Positions 1 to 11,154 are shown, counted from the stretch's first letter. The stretch is DNA of 64,000 bases from Candidatus Vallotiella sp. (ex Adelges kitamiensis) (GCF_020342435.1 NZ_CP080504.1:459698-523697), one strand, 5' to 3'. Translations and numbers: made by a program. The notes: generated from the letters alone by a model not told the origin.

Positions 1-93
1 GGCGGCAGAGTAATGTAGCATGATCAAGTAAGAGAATTGCGTCTGACAACTAGAAGCTCTTATTATAAAATCTGTCTTTCATTTTGACTCTGT

Positions 94-849
94 ATGAATT
101 GTGCGACTTTTGTGACTTCCCACTTGTTTGCCCTAATTCTCTGCGCCGGTATTGGTTCGCGCTCTGGTTCTCTAATTCCAAAACAGTACCGGATAATTGC
201 AGGACATAACCTGTTGTACTACTCACTAGCCGCATTTGATGCATGCTCGGAATTTACCCAAACACTCGTAGTCCTTGCGCCTGACGATACCTATTTCAAC
301 CCGCGTGCCTTGGGCGCATTGCGCTATACAGTTAAGCGATGCGGTGGCAAAATCAGACATGAATCTGTGCATAATGGATTACTTGAACTATCCGAATTCG
401 GCGCACGTTCTGATGACTGGGTTCTAGTTCACGATGCGGCCCGACCAGGTATCACGCCGGAATTAATCCGCGCTCTAATAGCCGCCGTACGAGATGATCC
501 TATTGGTGGTATTATAGCGATACCAATGGTCGATACGCTTAAGCGCGTTAATACGCTGCAGTGTACTTCGATTAGCGATAGGCCGACGATATTACGCATC
601 GGCTCAACTGAGCCTCGAAACTATTTGTGGCAGGCGCAGACTCCGCAAATGTTTCGTATCGGGGCGTTGCGAAACGCGATTATGCAAGCTCGGATAGATG
701 ACAGTTCGATAACTGACGAGTCTTTCATGCTCGAATTGATGGGTTATGCTCCCCAGGTTGTACAAGGCAGTATGCGTAACTTCAAAGTGACATATCCGGA
801 AGATTTCGCGTTAGCTGAAGCGTTCCTCACGCATGATGCACGGTGCTGA
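94..849 (+). CDS. ispD: 2-C-methyl-D-erythritol 4-phosphate cytidylyltransferase
   Basis: Transfers CMP from CTP to methylerythritol phosphate, the third step of the cytosolic MEP isoprenoid pathway. The N-terminal nucleotide-binding signature is visible as CAGIGSRSG followed by PKQY, with VHDAARPG in the middle and [14 protein letters not shown] near the C-terminus, all typical of IspD. At up to 251 aa the protein is full length. Burkholderia homologues begin at the sequence corresponding to TSHLFALI, so the GTG at 112 (giving MTSHLFALI) competes with the ATG at 94. ispF follows 59 bases downstream in the same orientation, the usual pairing. Together with dxr at 44 kb this supports an active pathway feeding undecaprenyl phosphate. 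The identity is secure; only the start is uncertain. Confidence 0.95.
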   Translation: MNCATFVTSHLFALILCAGIGSRSGSLIPKQYRIIAGHNLLYYSLAAFDACSEFTQTLVVLAPDDTYFNPRALGALRYTVKRCGGKIRHESVHNGLLELSEFGARSDDWVLVHDAARPGITPELIRALIAAVRDDPIGGIIAIPMVDTLKRVNTLQCTSISDRPTILRIGSTEPRNYLWQAQTPQMFRIGALRNAIMQARIDDSSITDESFMLELMGYAPQVVQGSMRNFKVTYPEDFALAEAFLTHDARC

Positions 850-908
850 ATTAGGCTACGCGTATCTCGCGATACTCAATCTACTTAATATAGTGTGGAG
901 AGCAACGA

Positions 909-1388
909 ATGAATTTTCGAATTGGCCAGGGCTACGACGTGCATAGACTCATACTAGGACGGCCGCTAGTGCTTGGCGGGGTAACGGTACCTTATGAATA
1001 CGGGCTGTTCGGATATTCAGACGCTGATGTATTGCTGCACGCAATCACGGATGCGCTACTCGGCGGCGCGGCACTAGGTGATATTGGCCATCACTTTTCC
1101 ACCGCCGACCCCAACCTTGCAGGCGCTAACAGCCGCGTACTATTACGCGAGGCAGCACGACGCGTGGCACAAGCTGGCTATCATATCGTTAACGTAGATA
1201 GCACCATGATTGCACAACAGCCTAAGCTAGCTAAGTACATTCCGTCAATGCGCGAGAACATTGCGATAGATCTTGATGTAAACAGCGTTGTTATTAATAT
1301 CAAAGCGAAGACTAACGAGAATCTAGGTTATCTCGGCCGTGGCGAGGCGGTTGAAGCCCAAGCCGTAGTGCTGCTTGCCAGCCACTGA
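909..1388 (+). CDS. ispF: 2-C-methyl-D-erythritol 2,4-cyclodiphosphate synthase
   Basis: Cyclises CDP-methylerythritol 2-phosphate to MEcPP with release of CMP, two steps after IspD. The 159-aa protein has the family's usual length. The zinc ligands are in place: Asp10 and His12 in GYDVH, and His44 before [19 protein letters not shown]. The C-terminal [18 protein letters not shown] matches the family. A plausible ribosome site (GTGGAG, about 894-899) precedes the ATG. It probably forms a two-gene transcript with ispD. Nothing is missing. Confidence 0.96.
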   Translation: MNFRIGQGYDVHRLILGRPLVLGGVTVPYEYGLFGYSDADVLLHAITDALLGGAALGDIGHHFSTADPNLAGANSRVLLREAARRVAQAGYHIVNVDSTMIAQQPKLAKYIPSMRENIAIDLDVNSVVINIKAKTNENLGYLGRGEAVEAQAVVLLASH

Positions 1389-2174
1389 GCCAGCATGCTG
1401 CATTAGCATACTAAAATAACAATGCCAATTCAGACGTAGTAGTAATACTATTAGAGTATGGCTATGCTGTAACGGCCGATCCACTCCTCAGCTTAGACTT
1501 TATAGTCGCTGACTATATGTAAGTGGGTAATTCTATTTAACGGGGGCGTGAACCACGCCATCATTTATAGATAGCTACACTAAAGCACTAAAGCTCTAGT
1601 CGGCCTATGCGTTGCTCGGCTATGATGTAAGTAGTGAATAAAACAAGATTGCGTACTCTCCATTAGCGTTCACAAATATAATTTACCGTTTACAGGGGAA
1701 GAATAGTTAAAGCTAAGATTTCCTTCGAAGGCAAACAGTATCGCGAATATATAAATTCAGGTATTGGATCTTTTTTATCACAGCGCGTTTTTAAGGATAA
1801 TTAGTACTATGTGGAATCCATGCTCTTACGCGCCTTATTATCTACTATACAAGTATAGTTCAATATACTATTTATACAATTAACTAAAAAGCATAGGATT
1901 TTCTGATGAAAACCCGCACAGTAACACTAAATTAAGTAAACGCGTGCGAAACATTCTAGAATGTCACACAGTTATCAGACTATTAATCATTATAATATCT
2001 TATTTAGTTTCTCATTATTAATTGATAATAGCCTTATACAAGGTCTCTCCTCCATTAGAGCGTTAAGATATTACTTCTAATCAGCGTGTAGCTCGGTGCG
2101 AGCTGAGGTTATTAGAAGCAACTTAAATAATAATTATTCGTTAGAAGGAGAGAGAGGTAGCTGGTGCCAGTACG
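1389..2174. other. AT-rich spacer between ispF and a decayed gene
   Basis: About 790 bases without a supportable gene on either strand. The only structure I can point to is the nested inverted repeat at 2044-2153, listed separately. Short reading frames here have no recognisable family signature. Confidence 0.6.
2044..2153. repeat. Nested inverted repeat, potential large stem-loop
   Basis: Complementary arms nest in order: TCTCTCC (2044-2050) with GGAGAGA (2147-2153), TTAAG (2063-2067) with CTTAA (2122-2126), CTTCTAAT (2074-2081) with ATTAGAAG (2111-2118), and AGCTC (2090-2094) with GAGCT (2100-2104). Either strand could therefore fold into one elongated hairpin of about 110 bases. It lies just past the 3' end of the decayed gene at 2175 and may be its old terminator, or an RNA element. 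No function is assigned. Confidence 0.5.
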
Positions 2175-2990
2175 TTAACGCGCGCACCAAGCAATCCATA
2201 ACCTGCGTAGAGGCATCAGCGCGATGCGCTGATGCAGCATGCGATAGTTCTACCTCTACTTCGTGGAGCAGTTCTAGCAACATATAGGCTGTGCACGGAG
2301 CACGCGCTGCGTTTTTCGTTCGAATAAGGGCATCGTGTCAAGAGCTTCAGTAAGGGCGCGACGCACACGTTCCACTTGGAACGACATCAATTGTGTAAAG
2401 CCTTTACTGTAACGAGAGTGTAGGATATCGTCAGCTGTCACACTAAATTGCTGCATCTCATCGATGGGTATGTAGATGCGGCCACATCGAGCGTGCGCGC
2501 CAGTGCGCTCAACAATACTTGCAAGCAGTAGCTCGCCCTAATCTCGGTGCCCCCCGACGCCAAGGTAGATAGGTCACACGCTGTGACTCTGGCTATTGTA
2601 TTCGCCAATGTAGCCCCCACTTTTTCTAAGTAATGCTGCAATTCTAAGAAGTCGATATAGCGGACCCGGTTCAGGTCCATCTGATAGCCCGACAACCATG
2701 TCATAAACGTCCCGATCGGCGGGCATGCTGGTATAAGGCTCGCTATCGCTTGCGTTGCTGGATGGGTTGGTATGTCCTGTGCAAGGGCACTCAATTCACT
2801 TTGCCACCAGGTAAATTTAACGTGTCCAACAGCGGGATCACTTGCATCGCTGATGCTTTCAGCAAGCTTTTGATGCAATGCATATAGCGCCGTCAATAAG
2901 GGTTGCGCTGTCAACGGTGCACGCTGAAAAGCGTAATATGTACTAGATCCAACTGGTGCAGCTTTTTGTTGGCAATAATTATAAATATTC
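2175..2990 (-). pseudogene. Decayed squalene/phytoene synthase family gene (HpnD-like)
   Basis: Three pieces in different minus-strand frames reconstruct one protein. The first (about 2540-2980) carries YCQQKAAPVGSSTYYAF, then VKFTWWQSELSALAQ and LSGYQMDLNRVRY. The second (about 2290-2530) carries GRIYIPIDEMQQFSVTADD and FQVERVRRALTEALD, ending in RKTQRVLRAQ. The third, ending at the stop at 2175-2177, carries LHQRIALMPLRRLWIAWCAR. This order matches the trans-isoprenyl diphosphate synthase family usually annotated as squalene/phytoene synthase or HpnD in Burkholderia. Two frameshifts (near 2540 and near 2285) and an altered second Asp motif (RTGAH where I expect a DxxxD-type motif) make it non-functional. 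In some beta-proteobacteria this family is NDUFAF6-like and not clearly catalytic, so a role in hopanoid synthesis is inference. Confidence 0.82.
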
Positions 2991-3182
2991 ACACAAAACA
3001 AAAGGTAAAGAATCATGTGCGGCATATGATGCACGAGAAGAGCTGAAGCTTAGCATTTACTATATTTACAGCGCAGACAACGCGAAGAAAATTTGTTAGA
3101 ATATCCAATGCGTAGCGACAGCCTCTGAGGCTAACACAAAATAAAATAGCACAATCGGGTAATATACAATCTATCCCTAGAT

Positions 3183-3269
3183 GCGAGGATGGCGAAATTG
3201 GTAGACGCACCAGGTTTAGATCCTGATGCCCGCAAGGGTGTAGGGGTTCGAGTCCCCTTCCTCGTACCA
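3183..3269 (-). other. Antisense view of tRNA-Leu locus (no gene)
   Basis: A minus-strand reading frame at about 3013-3270 runs through the tRNA-Leu gene and into the decayed gene. It is an artefact, recorded so that it is not mistaken for a protein. Confidence 0.5.
3183..3269 (+). tRNA. tRNA-Leu (anticodon UAG)
   Basis: Class II tRNA with a long variable arm. The acceptor strand GCGAGGA pairs with TCCTCGT, followed by discriminator A and an encoded CCA ending at 3269. The D-arm contains GGTAGACGC, the anticodon loop TTTAGAT centres on TAG, and the T-arm has GGTTCGAGTCC. It reads CUA and probably other CUN codons. It lies upstream of tig, as I recall for Burkholderia. Confidence 0.96.
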
Positions 3270-4295
3270 TGGCTTTACCGTTTACGTGTTTACGTTTATC
3301 ATGAAGCAGCTACGGGGTTTATGCGCAAGACTTAATCTGTTATATGAATTATCATCGTTAGTAATCCTGGCATCTCTTTTAACATCAAAAATGTTAAATC
3401 TTTCGTAGCAAAGTGCTGAATATTTTGTTAGGTAAAAGACATTTCTCGCCTTACTTCTGAGATTGACGCTTAGCTCCCCAAGAGTCGGGGTTGTCTAAAA
3501 ACGATCAACACAATTTTTTAAAAACCAGAATGCTACCATAAGTATAGGTTAAACATCGGTTATGAGTATCGGCCGGTGTTTGCAACATATTCGTTTTAGC
3601 ATACGAGACAATCATTTCTGTGTCCTGATACCCTCTACGTTATGTGCCCAAGCAAACACCTGGCCAAGTATCCCAGCCTAGGATATCGTTATTTTAGTTA
3701 GTTTTTGCAATTATATAATTCCGTGATATAGCAAGTAGCACTCATACAGTGTACTAAGTTAGTTGTATGACAAATTGTTCCGATATGCAAACGGTTAGGT
3801 TCATACAGGCATTTGTAATAAAGGTGCTAATTTGTACTTTTTAATTAGGACTCATATTTAATTCTGATAGTCTTTAAGCATATGTATGCCAAATAAAAGA
3901 TTGGGGGTCTAGATTGCTTAAAACAAGCATATAGTATTTCTCCTACTAAGGAGTTTAAGATCTAAATTCAACGTGACGATACCACTTCGCAGTAGAGCGC
4001 CGGGATCAAGCATAATAGCTAGAAAATAGCACGCTAAGCGTGCACCGTATCTCCATAAACGTGACATAGCGTGCTGTTTTGAAAGCCCCCCTTAGTACTA
4101 GCTGTCGAATCGACAATAGAGGGCAAACTGCATTAACAAAACAAGCTTATAGACCGTCATCTATGGAACAAATCCAATAGAGTCTAGTAAGGGAAAATTG
4201 TGCGCTATACAGAGTAAACTTGCTATATATCGGGCTAGCTCTTGCATGGCGCTCTGAGAACTAGGCATTCGAATACTTGAGAATAGATAAGATTC
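3270..4295. other. Long spacer before tig
   Basis: About 1 kb with no recognisable gene, tRNA or repeat on either strand. It must contain the promoter for tig-clpP-clpX, but no convincing -35/-10 pair stands out. Relatives usually have a much shorter gap here, so this is probably eroded DNA. Confidence 0.55.
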
Positions 4296-5651
4296 ATGGC
4301 TAACGTTATAAAAAACCTCGGTAAACTTCAGCGGTGTATAACGATTTTGTTACCGAAGAAGGTTATCCAAAAAGAAATTGAGGAACGTATACGCAGGCTG
4401 TCAAAAAATGTCCGCATTCCTGGTTTTCGCCCCGGAAAAGTGCCATTGAAAATAGTTGCACAACGGTACACTAACCAGCTTAAGATAGAAATACTAAGAG
4501 AGAGGCTTAGCCGGGAGTTCTTCGATATTGGTAGCGCTGAGAGCCTGCAAGTCGCGGGACAACCGAGCTTCGAAGCGAACAAAGAATCCTTGGAAAGTGA
4601 CACGTATATATTTGATGCGACTTTTGAGGTCTATCCGATAATAAAGCTTGGCGACATCTCGAGTGTAGAAATACAGCGGAAAATAACAACAATTGGCGAT
4701 ACTGAAGTTGACCGTATTCTTGAAATTTTATACAAACAGCGGATGTGTTTCCGCTCTCCTAATAATACAAACGAGCCTGGATTGATCGGAGATGATGTAG
4801 GTGTGCAGAGCGGTGATTGCGTAACAGTCGACTTCGTAAGCAAGATCGGCGGCAAAGAATTTTCCGGGGCTAGCGCAGAGAATTTTACATTTGTGCCAGG
4901 CAAAAGCCCGATCCTAACAGAGTTTGGACAAGCGACGCTAGGTTTAAAAGTAGGGGAGTCCAGGGAGTGTAGCCTCAAGTTTCCAGTCGATTCTTATTTT
5001 AAAGATATAGCTGGTAAAACTGTATGCTTCGCAATTCACATCAAAAAAATTGAACGTCTTCATCCGCTCGCAATCGATACGGAATTTTCTAAGTCTCCCG
5101 GTATTGCAGATAGCAACTTAGAAAAGATACGTTTGGAGATCAAAAATAATCTAGAACGCGAGGTAAGGCGCTGTACGCAGGCTGTCCTAAAAAATCAGGT
5201 AATGGATTCCCTATTAAGTCTTGCTGACTTCGATGCACCGAATGTGCTAATCGAACAAGATTGGCATCGGCTGATTGAAATAGAGCGTCAGGATCTGGCA
5301 CGCCGCGGCGTGCCAGATTCAGTTAAGACTCTGATCTCGACAGAAATATTTAAGCAGCAGGCTGAGCGCCGGGTAAAGCTCGGGTTAATTCTGTCTGAGT
5401 TAGTGAAGGAGCATAAGCTGGAGGCTAAACCAGAGCAAATCCGAATTGAGGTAGACAAATTTTCAAAAAGCTACGAGGATCCAAAGAAAGTTGTGCGCTG
5501 GTATTATTCGAATCAGAAGAACCTTGCTGAGATAGAAGCATACGTGGTTGAAAACAATGTCATTAACTTCGTGCTAGGTAAAGCGAATGTAACCAATAAA
5601 GAAGTTAGCTTTGAGGAATTAATAAGCGCTTCACAGGCAGCTCAGGAGTAG
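4296..5651 (+). CDS. tig: Trigger factor, ribosome-associated chaperone and prolyl isomerase
   Basis: Binds nascent chains at the ribosomal exit tunnel beside protein L23. The ribosome-docking signature GFRPGK lies at residues 43-48 in the N-terminal domain (about 1-150). A FKBP-type PPIase domain follows (about 160-245, with GDCVTVDFVSKIGG and LGLKVGESREC), then the helical C-terminal chaperone domain with EQAERRVKLGLILSEL. At 451 aa it has normal length. It heads the tig-clpP-clpX-lon block, with clpP 77 bases downstream, which links folding and degradation of new proteins. The N-terminal domain has several substitutions relative to Burkholderia, consistent with relaxed selection. Confidence 0.96.
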   Translation: MANVIKNLGKLQRCITILLPKKVIQKEIEERIRRLSKNVRIPGFRPGKVPLKIVAQRYTNQLKIEILRERLSREFFDIGSAESLQVAGQPSFEANKESLESDTYIFDATFEVYPIIKLGDISSVEIQRKITTIGDTEVDRILEILYKQRMCFRSPNNTNEPGLIGDDVGVQSGDCVTVDFVSKIGGKEFSGASAENFTFVPGKSPILTEFGQATLGLKVGESRECSLKFPVDSYFKDIAGKTVCFAIHIKKIERLHPLAIDTEFSKSPGIADSNLEKIRLEIKNNLEREVRRCTQAVLKNQVMDSLLSLADFDAPNVLIEQDWHRLIEIERQDLARRGVPDSVKTLISTEIFKQQAERRVKLGLILSELVKEHKLEAKPEQIRIEVDKFSKSYEDPKKVVRWYYSNQKNLAEIEAYVVENNVINFVLGKANVTNKEVSFEELISASQAAQE

Positions 5652-5728
5652 CGCTGTTGAGCATTCAATGAGTCTGCTAACGCATGCTCATGAAGGCATC
5701 TAGAAATTCCAGATAGAAGGATAGACCA

Positions 5729-6382
5729 ATGACGTTCCGTACAGATTTTCTGAATCAACTGGCTACTCATACTCCTGAGGATTTCGAAACGCACGCTCTA
5801 GGCCTTGTACCGATGGTCGTTGAGAAGAGTGGACGGGGTGAGCGAGCTTACGATATCTATTCGCGCCTTCTGAAAGAGCGTTTAGTTTTTCTGGTAGGCG
5901 AGGTAAACGACCAAACTGCAAATTTGATCGTTGCTCAACTACTTTTTCTAGAAAGCGAGAATCCAGATAAAGATATTAGTTTATATATCAACAGTCCAGG
6001 CGGTTCAGTGTCTGCGGGCATGGCGATTTACGATACGATGCAATTTATAAAACCAGATGTAACTACGCTATGTATGGGACTAGCAGCTAGCATGGGAGCA
6101 TTCTTGCTCGCCGCCGGCGCAATAGGCAAGCGTATTGTCTTACCAAATGCTCGCATTATGATCCACCAGCCACTAGGTGGTGCACGTGGCCAGGCATCCG
6201 ATATTGAAATTCAGGCTCGGGAAATCCTTTTCTTAAAAAGACGGTTAAATAATCTGTTCTCTCAGCATACTGGACAACCTGTCGAACAGATCCAGCGCGA
6301 TACAGATCGCGACAATTTCATGTCAGCCGAAGAAGCGAAAGTCTATGGGTTGATCGACCGGGTTTTGTATAAACGTCCATAA
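5729..6382 (+). CDS. clpP: ATP-dependent Clp protease proteolytic subunit
   Basis: Serine peptidase that forms the tetradecameric chamber used by ClpX. The catalytic triad can be read as Ser121 (GLAASMGAF), His146 (MIHQPLGG) and Asp195 (DRDNF). The SPGGSV strand of the substrate channel is present. The 217-aa length and the N-terminal extension before [24 protein letters not shown] match Burkholderia forms. The site AGAAGGATAG (5715-5724) serves as ribosome binding site for the ATG. clpX lies about 155 bases downstream in the same orientation. Confidence 0.97.
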   Translation: MTFRTDFLNQLATHTPEDFETHALGLVPMVVEKSGRGERAYDIYSRLLKERLVFLVGEVNDQTANLIVAQLLFLESENPDKDISLYINSPGGSVSAGMAIYDTMQFIKPDVTTLCMGLAASMGAFLLAAGAIGKRIVLPNARIMIHQPLGGARGQASDIEIQAREILFLKRRLNNLFSQHTGQPVEQIQRDTDRDNFMSAEEAKVYGLIDRVLYKRP

Positions 6383-6537
6383 CGCATTGTTAGTTAAAAA
6401 GACTCGCCGTTAAGCCAGTCGGAGGTTTTATCGATAATCTTCGACAAAAGTTAGAAACAGAGCTTATAACTGGCTTAGAAATAGCGAGTTATTAATCAGC
6501 ATATGATGTGAAAAAGCGTCCGGAGGCTTATATATTT

Positions 6538-7788
6538 ATGGCGGACAACAAATCTACGAATGGCGAGAAACTGCCATATTGTTCATTCTGCGAAAAAGGT
6601 CAGCATGATGTCATGAAACTCATCGCAGGACCATCAGTTTTTATTTGTGATGAATGTATTGATCTATGTAATGAAATTATTCATGCTGAAAAAGCCGCCG
6701 CCGGCTGTGATAAAAAAACGACGCTATCGTGTTTACCTAGCCCCCCAGAAATACGTGCAATCCTTGATCAGTATGTGATCGGGCAGGAACAGGCGAAGAA
6801 AATTCTTGCAGTAGCAGTGTACAATCACTATAAGCGTCTTAAACATCTTGATAAAAAAGGCGACGTTGAGCTTTCTAAGAGTAATGTTCTATTAATTGGT
6901 CCAACTGGCTCAGGCAAAACTTTGCTCGCGCAGACTCTTGCAAGAGTGCTAAACGTTCCATTCGTTATCGCGGATGCAACCACCCTAACAGAGGCGGGGT
7001 ATGTTGGCGAAGATGTTGAGAATATTATTCAGAAATTGCTTCAAAATTGTAATGGCGAGGTTGAAAAAGCGCAGCATGGAATTGTTTATATCGACGAGAT
7101 CGATAAGATTAGCCGAAAATCTGATAACCCGTCTATTACTCGTGACGTATCAGGTGAAGGTGTACAGCAAGCATTACTTAAGCTAATCGAGGGAACAATG
7201 GCATCTGTGCCCCCACAAGGCGGTCGAAAGCATCCGAATCAAGATTTTGTACAGGTCGATACAACTAATATCTTGTTCATTTGTGGAGGAGCATTCGATG
7301 GTCTCGAAAAAATGATCACACGCCGTACAGAAAGAAGCGGTATTGGTTTTGGAGCTAGTCTAAAGAGCAAGCAGGATCGTGACGCGGGGGAAGTTTTGCA
7401 GGATGTCGAGCCTGAAGATCTAATAAAATTCGGTCTCATTCCAGAACTTATTGGCCGCTTACCAGTTGTTGCAACGCTGGGCAAGCTTAACGAAGCTGCG
7501 TTAATAAAAATTCTAGTCGAGCCAAAGAATGCATTGGTAAAACAGTATTATAAGTTGTTTAATCTGGAACAGGTAGAGCTCGAAATTCGTCCCACCGCGC
7601 TATGCGCGGTCGCGAAAAAAGCAATTCTCCGAAAGGCAGGTGCACGCGGGTTACGTTCGATTTTAGAACAGGTATTACTAGATATTATGTACGAGCTGCC
7701 AATCCTTAAAGGAATTAGAAAAATTGTTATTGATGAGAATGTTATTAATGGTAATAGCAAGCCATGTTTAATCTATGAAGATAGATAA
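6538..7788 (+). CDS. clpX: ATP-dependent Clp protease ATPase subunit
   Basis: AAA+ unfoldase that feeds substrates, including SsrA-tagged products of SmpB rescue, into ClpP. The N-terminal zinc-binding domain has Cys15, Cys18, Cys37 and Cys40. The ATPase core shows Walker A GPTGSGKT, pore-loop GYVGED, Walker [10 protein letters not shown], the RKH loop ([10 protein letters not shown]) and the sensor region PELIGRLPV. The frame is open back to a GTG at 6508. I choose ATG 6538 because homologues start MADKKG-like and GGAGG (about 6521-6525) sits upstream. The protein is 416 aa from this start, slightly short at the C-terminus but complete. Confidence 0.96.
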   Translation: MADNKSTNGEKLPYCSFCEKGQHDVMKLIAGPSVFICDECIDLCNEIIHAEKAAAGCDKKTTLSCLPSPPEIRAILDQYVIGQEQAKKILAVAVYNHYKRLKHLDKKGDVELSKSNVLLIGPTGSGKTLLAQTLARVLNVPFVIADATTLTEAGYVGEDVENIIQKLLQNCNGEVEKAQHGIVYIDEIDKISRKSDNPSITRDVSGEGVQQALLKLIEGTMASVPPQGGRKHPNQDFVQVDTTNILFICGGAFDGLEKMITRRTERSGIGFGASLKSKQDRDAGEVLQDVEPEDLIKFGLIPELIGRLPVVATLGKLNEAALIKILVEPKNALVKQYYKLFNLEQVELEIRPTALCAVAKKAILRKAGARGLRSILEQVLLDIMYELPILKGIRKIVIDENVINGNSKPCLIYEDR

Positions 7789-8005
7789 AAAGTATACGAA
7801 AACAATTAATCAGTAATGTATCTATTTCTCGAGGTTTATTATAGTGAGATAAGTGGCTTTTCTCATTTAAAGCAAAACAATTCTAAATTTTTACGAATAC
7901 TACAATCCAGATAAAAGTTTTTATATTTTCTGACACCCTAAGGCTTGCAATCAAGCGTTATTGTCTTAATTTTAGAACGCACTTAACTTTTTACTAAGGA
8001 TAAAA

Positions 8006-10423
8006 ATGTCAGGAAGCCCACTTCTTCCGACTGAATGCCACACTTTTCCGCTGCTTCCGCTACGGGATGTAGTCGTGTTCCCGCACATGGTAGTACCTCT
8101 ATTTGTTGGCCGCCCAAAATCGATTAAGGCCCTTGAGGTGGCAATGGAAGGTGGCAAGCATATCATGCTAGTCGCACAACAATCTGCTGGGAAGGACGAG
8201 CCGACTGAAAAAGATCTCTACGAAGTCGGATGTGTCACGAATATCCTCCAAATGCTTAAATTACCAGATGGTACTGTGAAAGTACTAGTCGAAGGGTTGC
8301 GGCGTGCAAAGACTATATCTGTTAAAGAGCAGGAGGCAATGTTCTTATGTGAGTTAATATTTCTGGAGTCAGACTGCGCTGACGGCGCAGAGACTGAAGC
8401 GGCACGCCGTGCTATTATTTCACAATTTGATCAATATGTAAAGCTTAACAAAAAAATTCCTCCTGAAATCTTAACATCACTATCCAGTATTGATGAAGTG
8501 GGTCGTCTTGTCGATACGATTGCTGCGCATCTGCCACTAAAACTACACCAGAAGCAGAACATTCTGGAGATATCTCCTGTAATTGCGCGCTTAGAACACT
8601 TACTTGCGCAGCTTGAGTCTGAAATTGATATCTTACAGGCTGAAAAGCGTATCCGTGGACGTGTGAAGCGCCAGATGGAAAAGAGCCAGCGCGAGTATTA
8701 TCTTAACGAGCAAGTTAAAGCAATACAAAAAGAGCTTGGAGAGGGGGAAGATGGCGTCGATATTGAAGAGCTCGAGAAGAGAATTACAGCCGCGCGTATG
8801 CCTAAAGAAGCAAAGAAAAAAGCAGATGCCGAGCTAAAGAAGCTGAAGCTAATGTCACCAATGTCTGCCGAAGCTACAGTTGTGCGCAACTATATTGAAA
8901 CATTAATTAGTTTGCCCTGGCGCAAGAAGAGTAAGGTTAATAATAATCTAGAAAATGCCGAAAGTGTACTAGATGAAGACCATTTTGGTCTTGAAAAAGT
9001 AAAAGAGCGTATCCTAGAGTATCTCGCAGTCCAGCAACGTGTAGATAAAGTAAAAGCGCCAATTCTATGTCTAGTTGGTCCTCCTGGTGTTGGTAAAACT
9101 TCACTTGGACAATCGATTGCCCGCGCAACAAACCGCAAGTTTGTTCGCATGGCTCTTGGCGGAGTACATGATGAGAGTGAGATACGCGGTCACCGTCGAA
9201 CTTATATTGGATCAATGCCTGGAAAAATCCTGCAAAGTCTGACAAAAGCAGGAGTGCGTAATCCACTGTTTTTACTTGACGAAATTGATAAAATGGGGAG
9301 GGACTATCGAGGCGACCCATCATCTGCATTACTTGAGGTGCTCGATCCAGAACAGAATCATACATTCTCAGATCACTACGTCGAAGTTGAAGTCGATCTA
9401 TCTGACGTAATGTTTGTAGCGACCTCAAATTCACTCAAGATTCCAGCACCGTTGCTAGATCGAATGGAAGTCATCCGCCTGTCAGGCTACACTGAAGACG
9501 AAAAGGTCAACATTACACAGCGCTACTTAATGCCTAAGCAGAAACGCAACAATGGCTTAGGAGAAAGCGAAATCGAGGTGACAGAAGCCGCAATTCGGGA
9601 TATAGTACGCTACTATACCCGTGAAGCCGGGGTGCGTTCGCTTGAGCGCGAAGTGTCTAAAATATGTCGAAAAATTGTAAGAATGCTGCTGTTAAAGAAA
9701 GAAAATAGCGCGATCAGGGTCGATAAAGACAATCTAAATATATTTCTTGGCGTACGGAAGTTCGATTTCGGACTAGCCGCAAAAGAAGACCAGATCGGTC
9801 AAGTTACAGGGCTAGCATGGACAGAGGTTGGTGGCGATTTGCTAACAATTGAGGCAGCACAAATGCCCGGTAAAGGCAGTGTAATTCGTACCGGCTCACT
9901 CGGTGATGTGATGAAAGAATCTGTTGAGGCTGCCCGCTCAGTCGTGCGTTCGCGTTCGCGTCGTCTAGGTATTACGGATGAAGTATTCAAGAAAAAAGAC
10001 ATTCATATACATGTACCAGAAGGTGCAACGCCGAAAGATGGTCCTTCCGCAGGCATTGCGATGACAACTGCACTAATTTCAGTGCTAACTAACATCCCGG
10101 TGCGGGCTAATGTCGCGATGACTGGAGAGATTACACTACGTGGGGAAGTATTACCGATAGGCGGACTGAAGGAGAAATTACTAGCCGCACATCGTGGTGG
10201 TATTAAGCTTGTATTAATTCCAGAAGAAAATATAAAAGATCTTGCTGAAATCCCAGATACGGTAAAGAACTCAATTGAAATTGAGCCAGTACGTTGGATT
10301 GATAAAGTATTAGAATGGGCACTTGTACGTATGCCAGACGCGCTTCCAGAAGATCATACTAAGACTGCTCCAGTCGCAGATAGTCAGGTAAAAGATGCGA
10401 CCGCCGAAGTTGTAAAGCACTAA
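8006..10423 (+). CDS. lon: ATP-dependent Lon protease
   Basis: Homo-oligomeric AAA+ serine protease that degrades misfolded and regulatory proteins. Domains in order are the N-terminal substrate domain starting [14 protein letters not shown], a coiled-coil linker (about 190-300, rich in Lys and Glu), the ATPase with Walker [10 protein letters not shown] and Walker [10 protein letters not shown] (around residues 355-430), and the C-terminal peptidase. The catalytic Ser in [11 protein letters not shown] and Lys in [14 protein letters not shown] are both present. At 805 aa it is full length. It lies 217 bases after clpX and probably has its own promoter. AAGGATAAAA precedes the ATG. Confidence 0.97.
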   Translation: MSGSPLLPTECHTFPLLPLRDVVVFPHMVVPLFVGRPKSIKALEVAMEGGKHIMLVAQQSAGKDEPTEKDLYEVGCVTNILQMLKLPDGTVKVLVEGLRRAKTISVKEQEAMFLCELIFLESDCADGAETEAARRAIISQFDQYVKLNKKIPPEILTSLSSIDEVGRLVDTIAAHLPLKLHQKQNILEISPVIARLEHLLAQLESEIDILQAEKRIRGRVKRQMEKSQREYYLNEQVKAIQKELGEGEDGVDIEELEKRITAARMPKEAKKKADAELKKLKLMSPMSAEATVVRNYIETLISLPWRKKSKVNNNLENAESVLDEDHFGLEKVKERILEYLAVQQRVDKVKAPILCLVGPPGVGKTSLGQSIARATNRKFVRMALGGVHDESEIRGHRRTYIGSMPGKILQSLTKAGVRNPLFLLDEIDKMGRDYRGDPSSALLEVLDPEQNHTFSDHYVEVEVDLSDVMFVATSNSLKIPAPLLDRMEVIRLSGYTEDEKVNITQRYLMPKQKRNNGLGESEIEVTEAAIRDIVRYYTREAGVRSLEREVSKICRKIVRMLLLKKENSAIRVDKDNLNIFLGVRKFDFGLAAKEDQIGQVTGLAWTEVGGDLLTIEAAQMPGKGSVIRTGSLGDVMKESVEAARSVVRSRSRRLGITDEVFKKKDIHIHVPEGATPKDGPSAGIAMTTALISVLTNIPVRANVAMTGEITLRGEVLPIGGLKEKLLAAHRGGIKLVLIPEENIKDLAEIPDTVKNSIEIEPVRWIDKVLEWALVRMPDALPEDHTKTAPVADSQVKDATAEVVKH

Positions 10424-10843
10424 AATCTGTATGTAAGCTCCAGTTTCACTGGAGTACTACAACAGAAGTAACTTTGAATTTTTTATGAAAATTTGTTGCA
10501 CTCTGGGTATGATAGGGGTTTTTATAAACTAGCTTGAAAAATAGTTGTGGACTAAAAACTTTTTGATATCGTACATATAGATATACTGATAAACGTCATT
10601 TTCTTAAAAATGTTGAGAAAAACTGTATAAGTGTATATATCACAGTACAACTAACGCACTACCTAAACTAAGTCGTAATCCTGTAAGCCTATAAGCAGTT
10701 ATAATATTGTCGCAATTGTTATAACATGGGAAATGTATAAAACAATCGTATAACTATTAGTATTCCAAAATACCGAAAATCCTTGGCAAAGCATTAAAAG
10801 ATATGACAGAATTAGACCCTGTGCATGGGTCAAATAGTAATAT
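10424..10843. other. AT-rich spacer between lon and tRNA-Val
   Basis: A gene-free stretch. It holds the short stem-loop just after lon (listed separately) and presumably the tRNA-Val promoter, which I cannot place with confidence. Confidence 0.5.
10438..10454 (+). terminator. Short stem-loop after lon
   Basis: CTCCAGT and ACTGGAG form a perfect 7-bp stem with a TTC loop, 14 bases after the lon stop codon. There is no downstream T-run, so intrinsic termination would be weak. It may instead protect the 3' end of the mRNA. Confidence 0.4.
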
Positions 10844-10916
10844 GGGTGCTTAGCTCAGTTGGTAGAGCGACGCCCTTACAAGGCGTAGGTCGGGGGTTCA
10901 AACCCCTCAGCACCCA
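10844..10916 (+). tRNA. tRNA-Val (anticodon UAC)
   Basis: Cloverleaf with acceptor GGGTGCT/AGCACCC, D-arm TAGCTCAGTTGGTAGAGC, anticodon loop CTTACAA giving TAC, T-arm GGGGGTTCAAACCCC and discriminator A. The CCA end is not encoded (ACAG follows), unlike the tRNA-Leu and tRNA-Ser genes here, so it needs CCA addition. Lon followed by tRNA-Val is the order I recall from Burkholderia. Confidence 0.96.
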
Positions 10917-11154
10917 CAGTTGTTTTTCGTTATAAAACTAATATTATACTTAAATATGTATAAAAATTAGCTTTAGGTAGCATGCCATTTGATATGAAAA
11001 CACTCACAGTAAATAAGTCTCGATAAATAGTTGGTTAATGCTTGATATTACGCTAGTGGTTTCAGTATTGACGCCTGGGCTCTCTATAAAAATTAAGAGT
11101 GCGGTTCTTAAAATAAGAAGAGTACGCAAGACCGCAATTGCCAAGATAAATTCT

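Noticed and set aside
1-93. Possible end of an upstream gene such as mfd
   Set aside because: The sequence is too short and contains no readable C-terminal match.
2096-2287. Small plus-strand reading frame
   Set aside because: It runs antisense through the end of the decayed synthase gene and through the nested inverted repeat; it has low-complexity Ser-rich sequence and no family resemblance.
3013-3270. Minus-strand frame containing RGRGLEPLHPCGHQDLN
   Set aside because: This is the reverse complement of the tRNA-Leu gene, a familiar false protein; no real gene.
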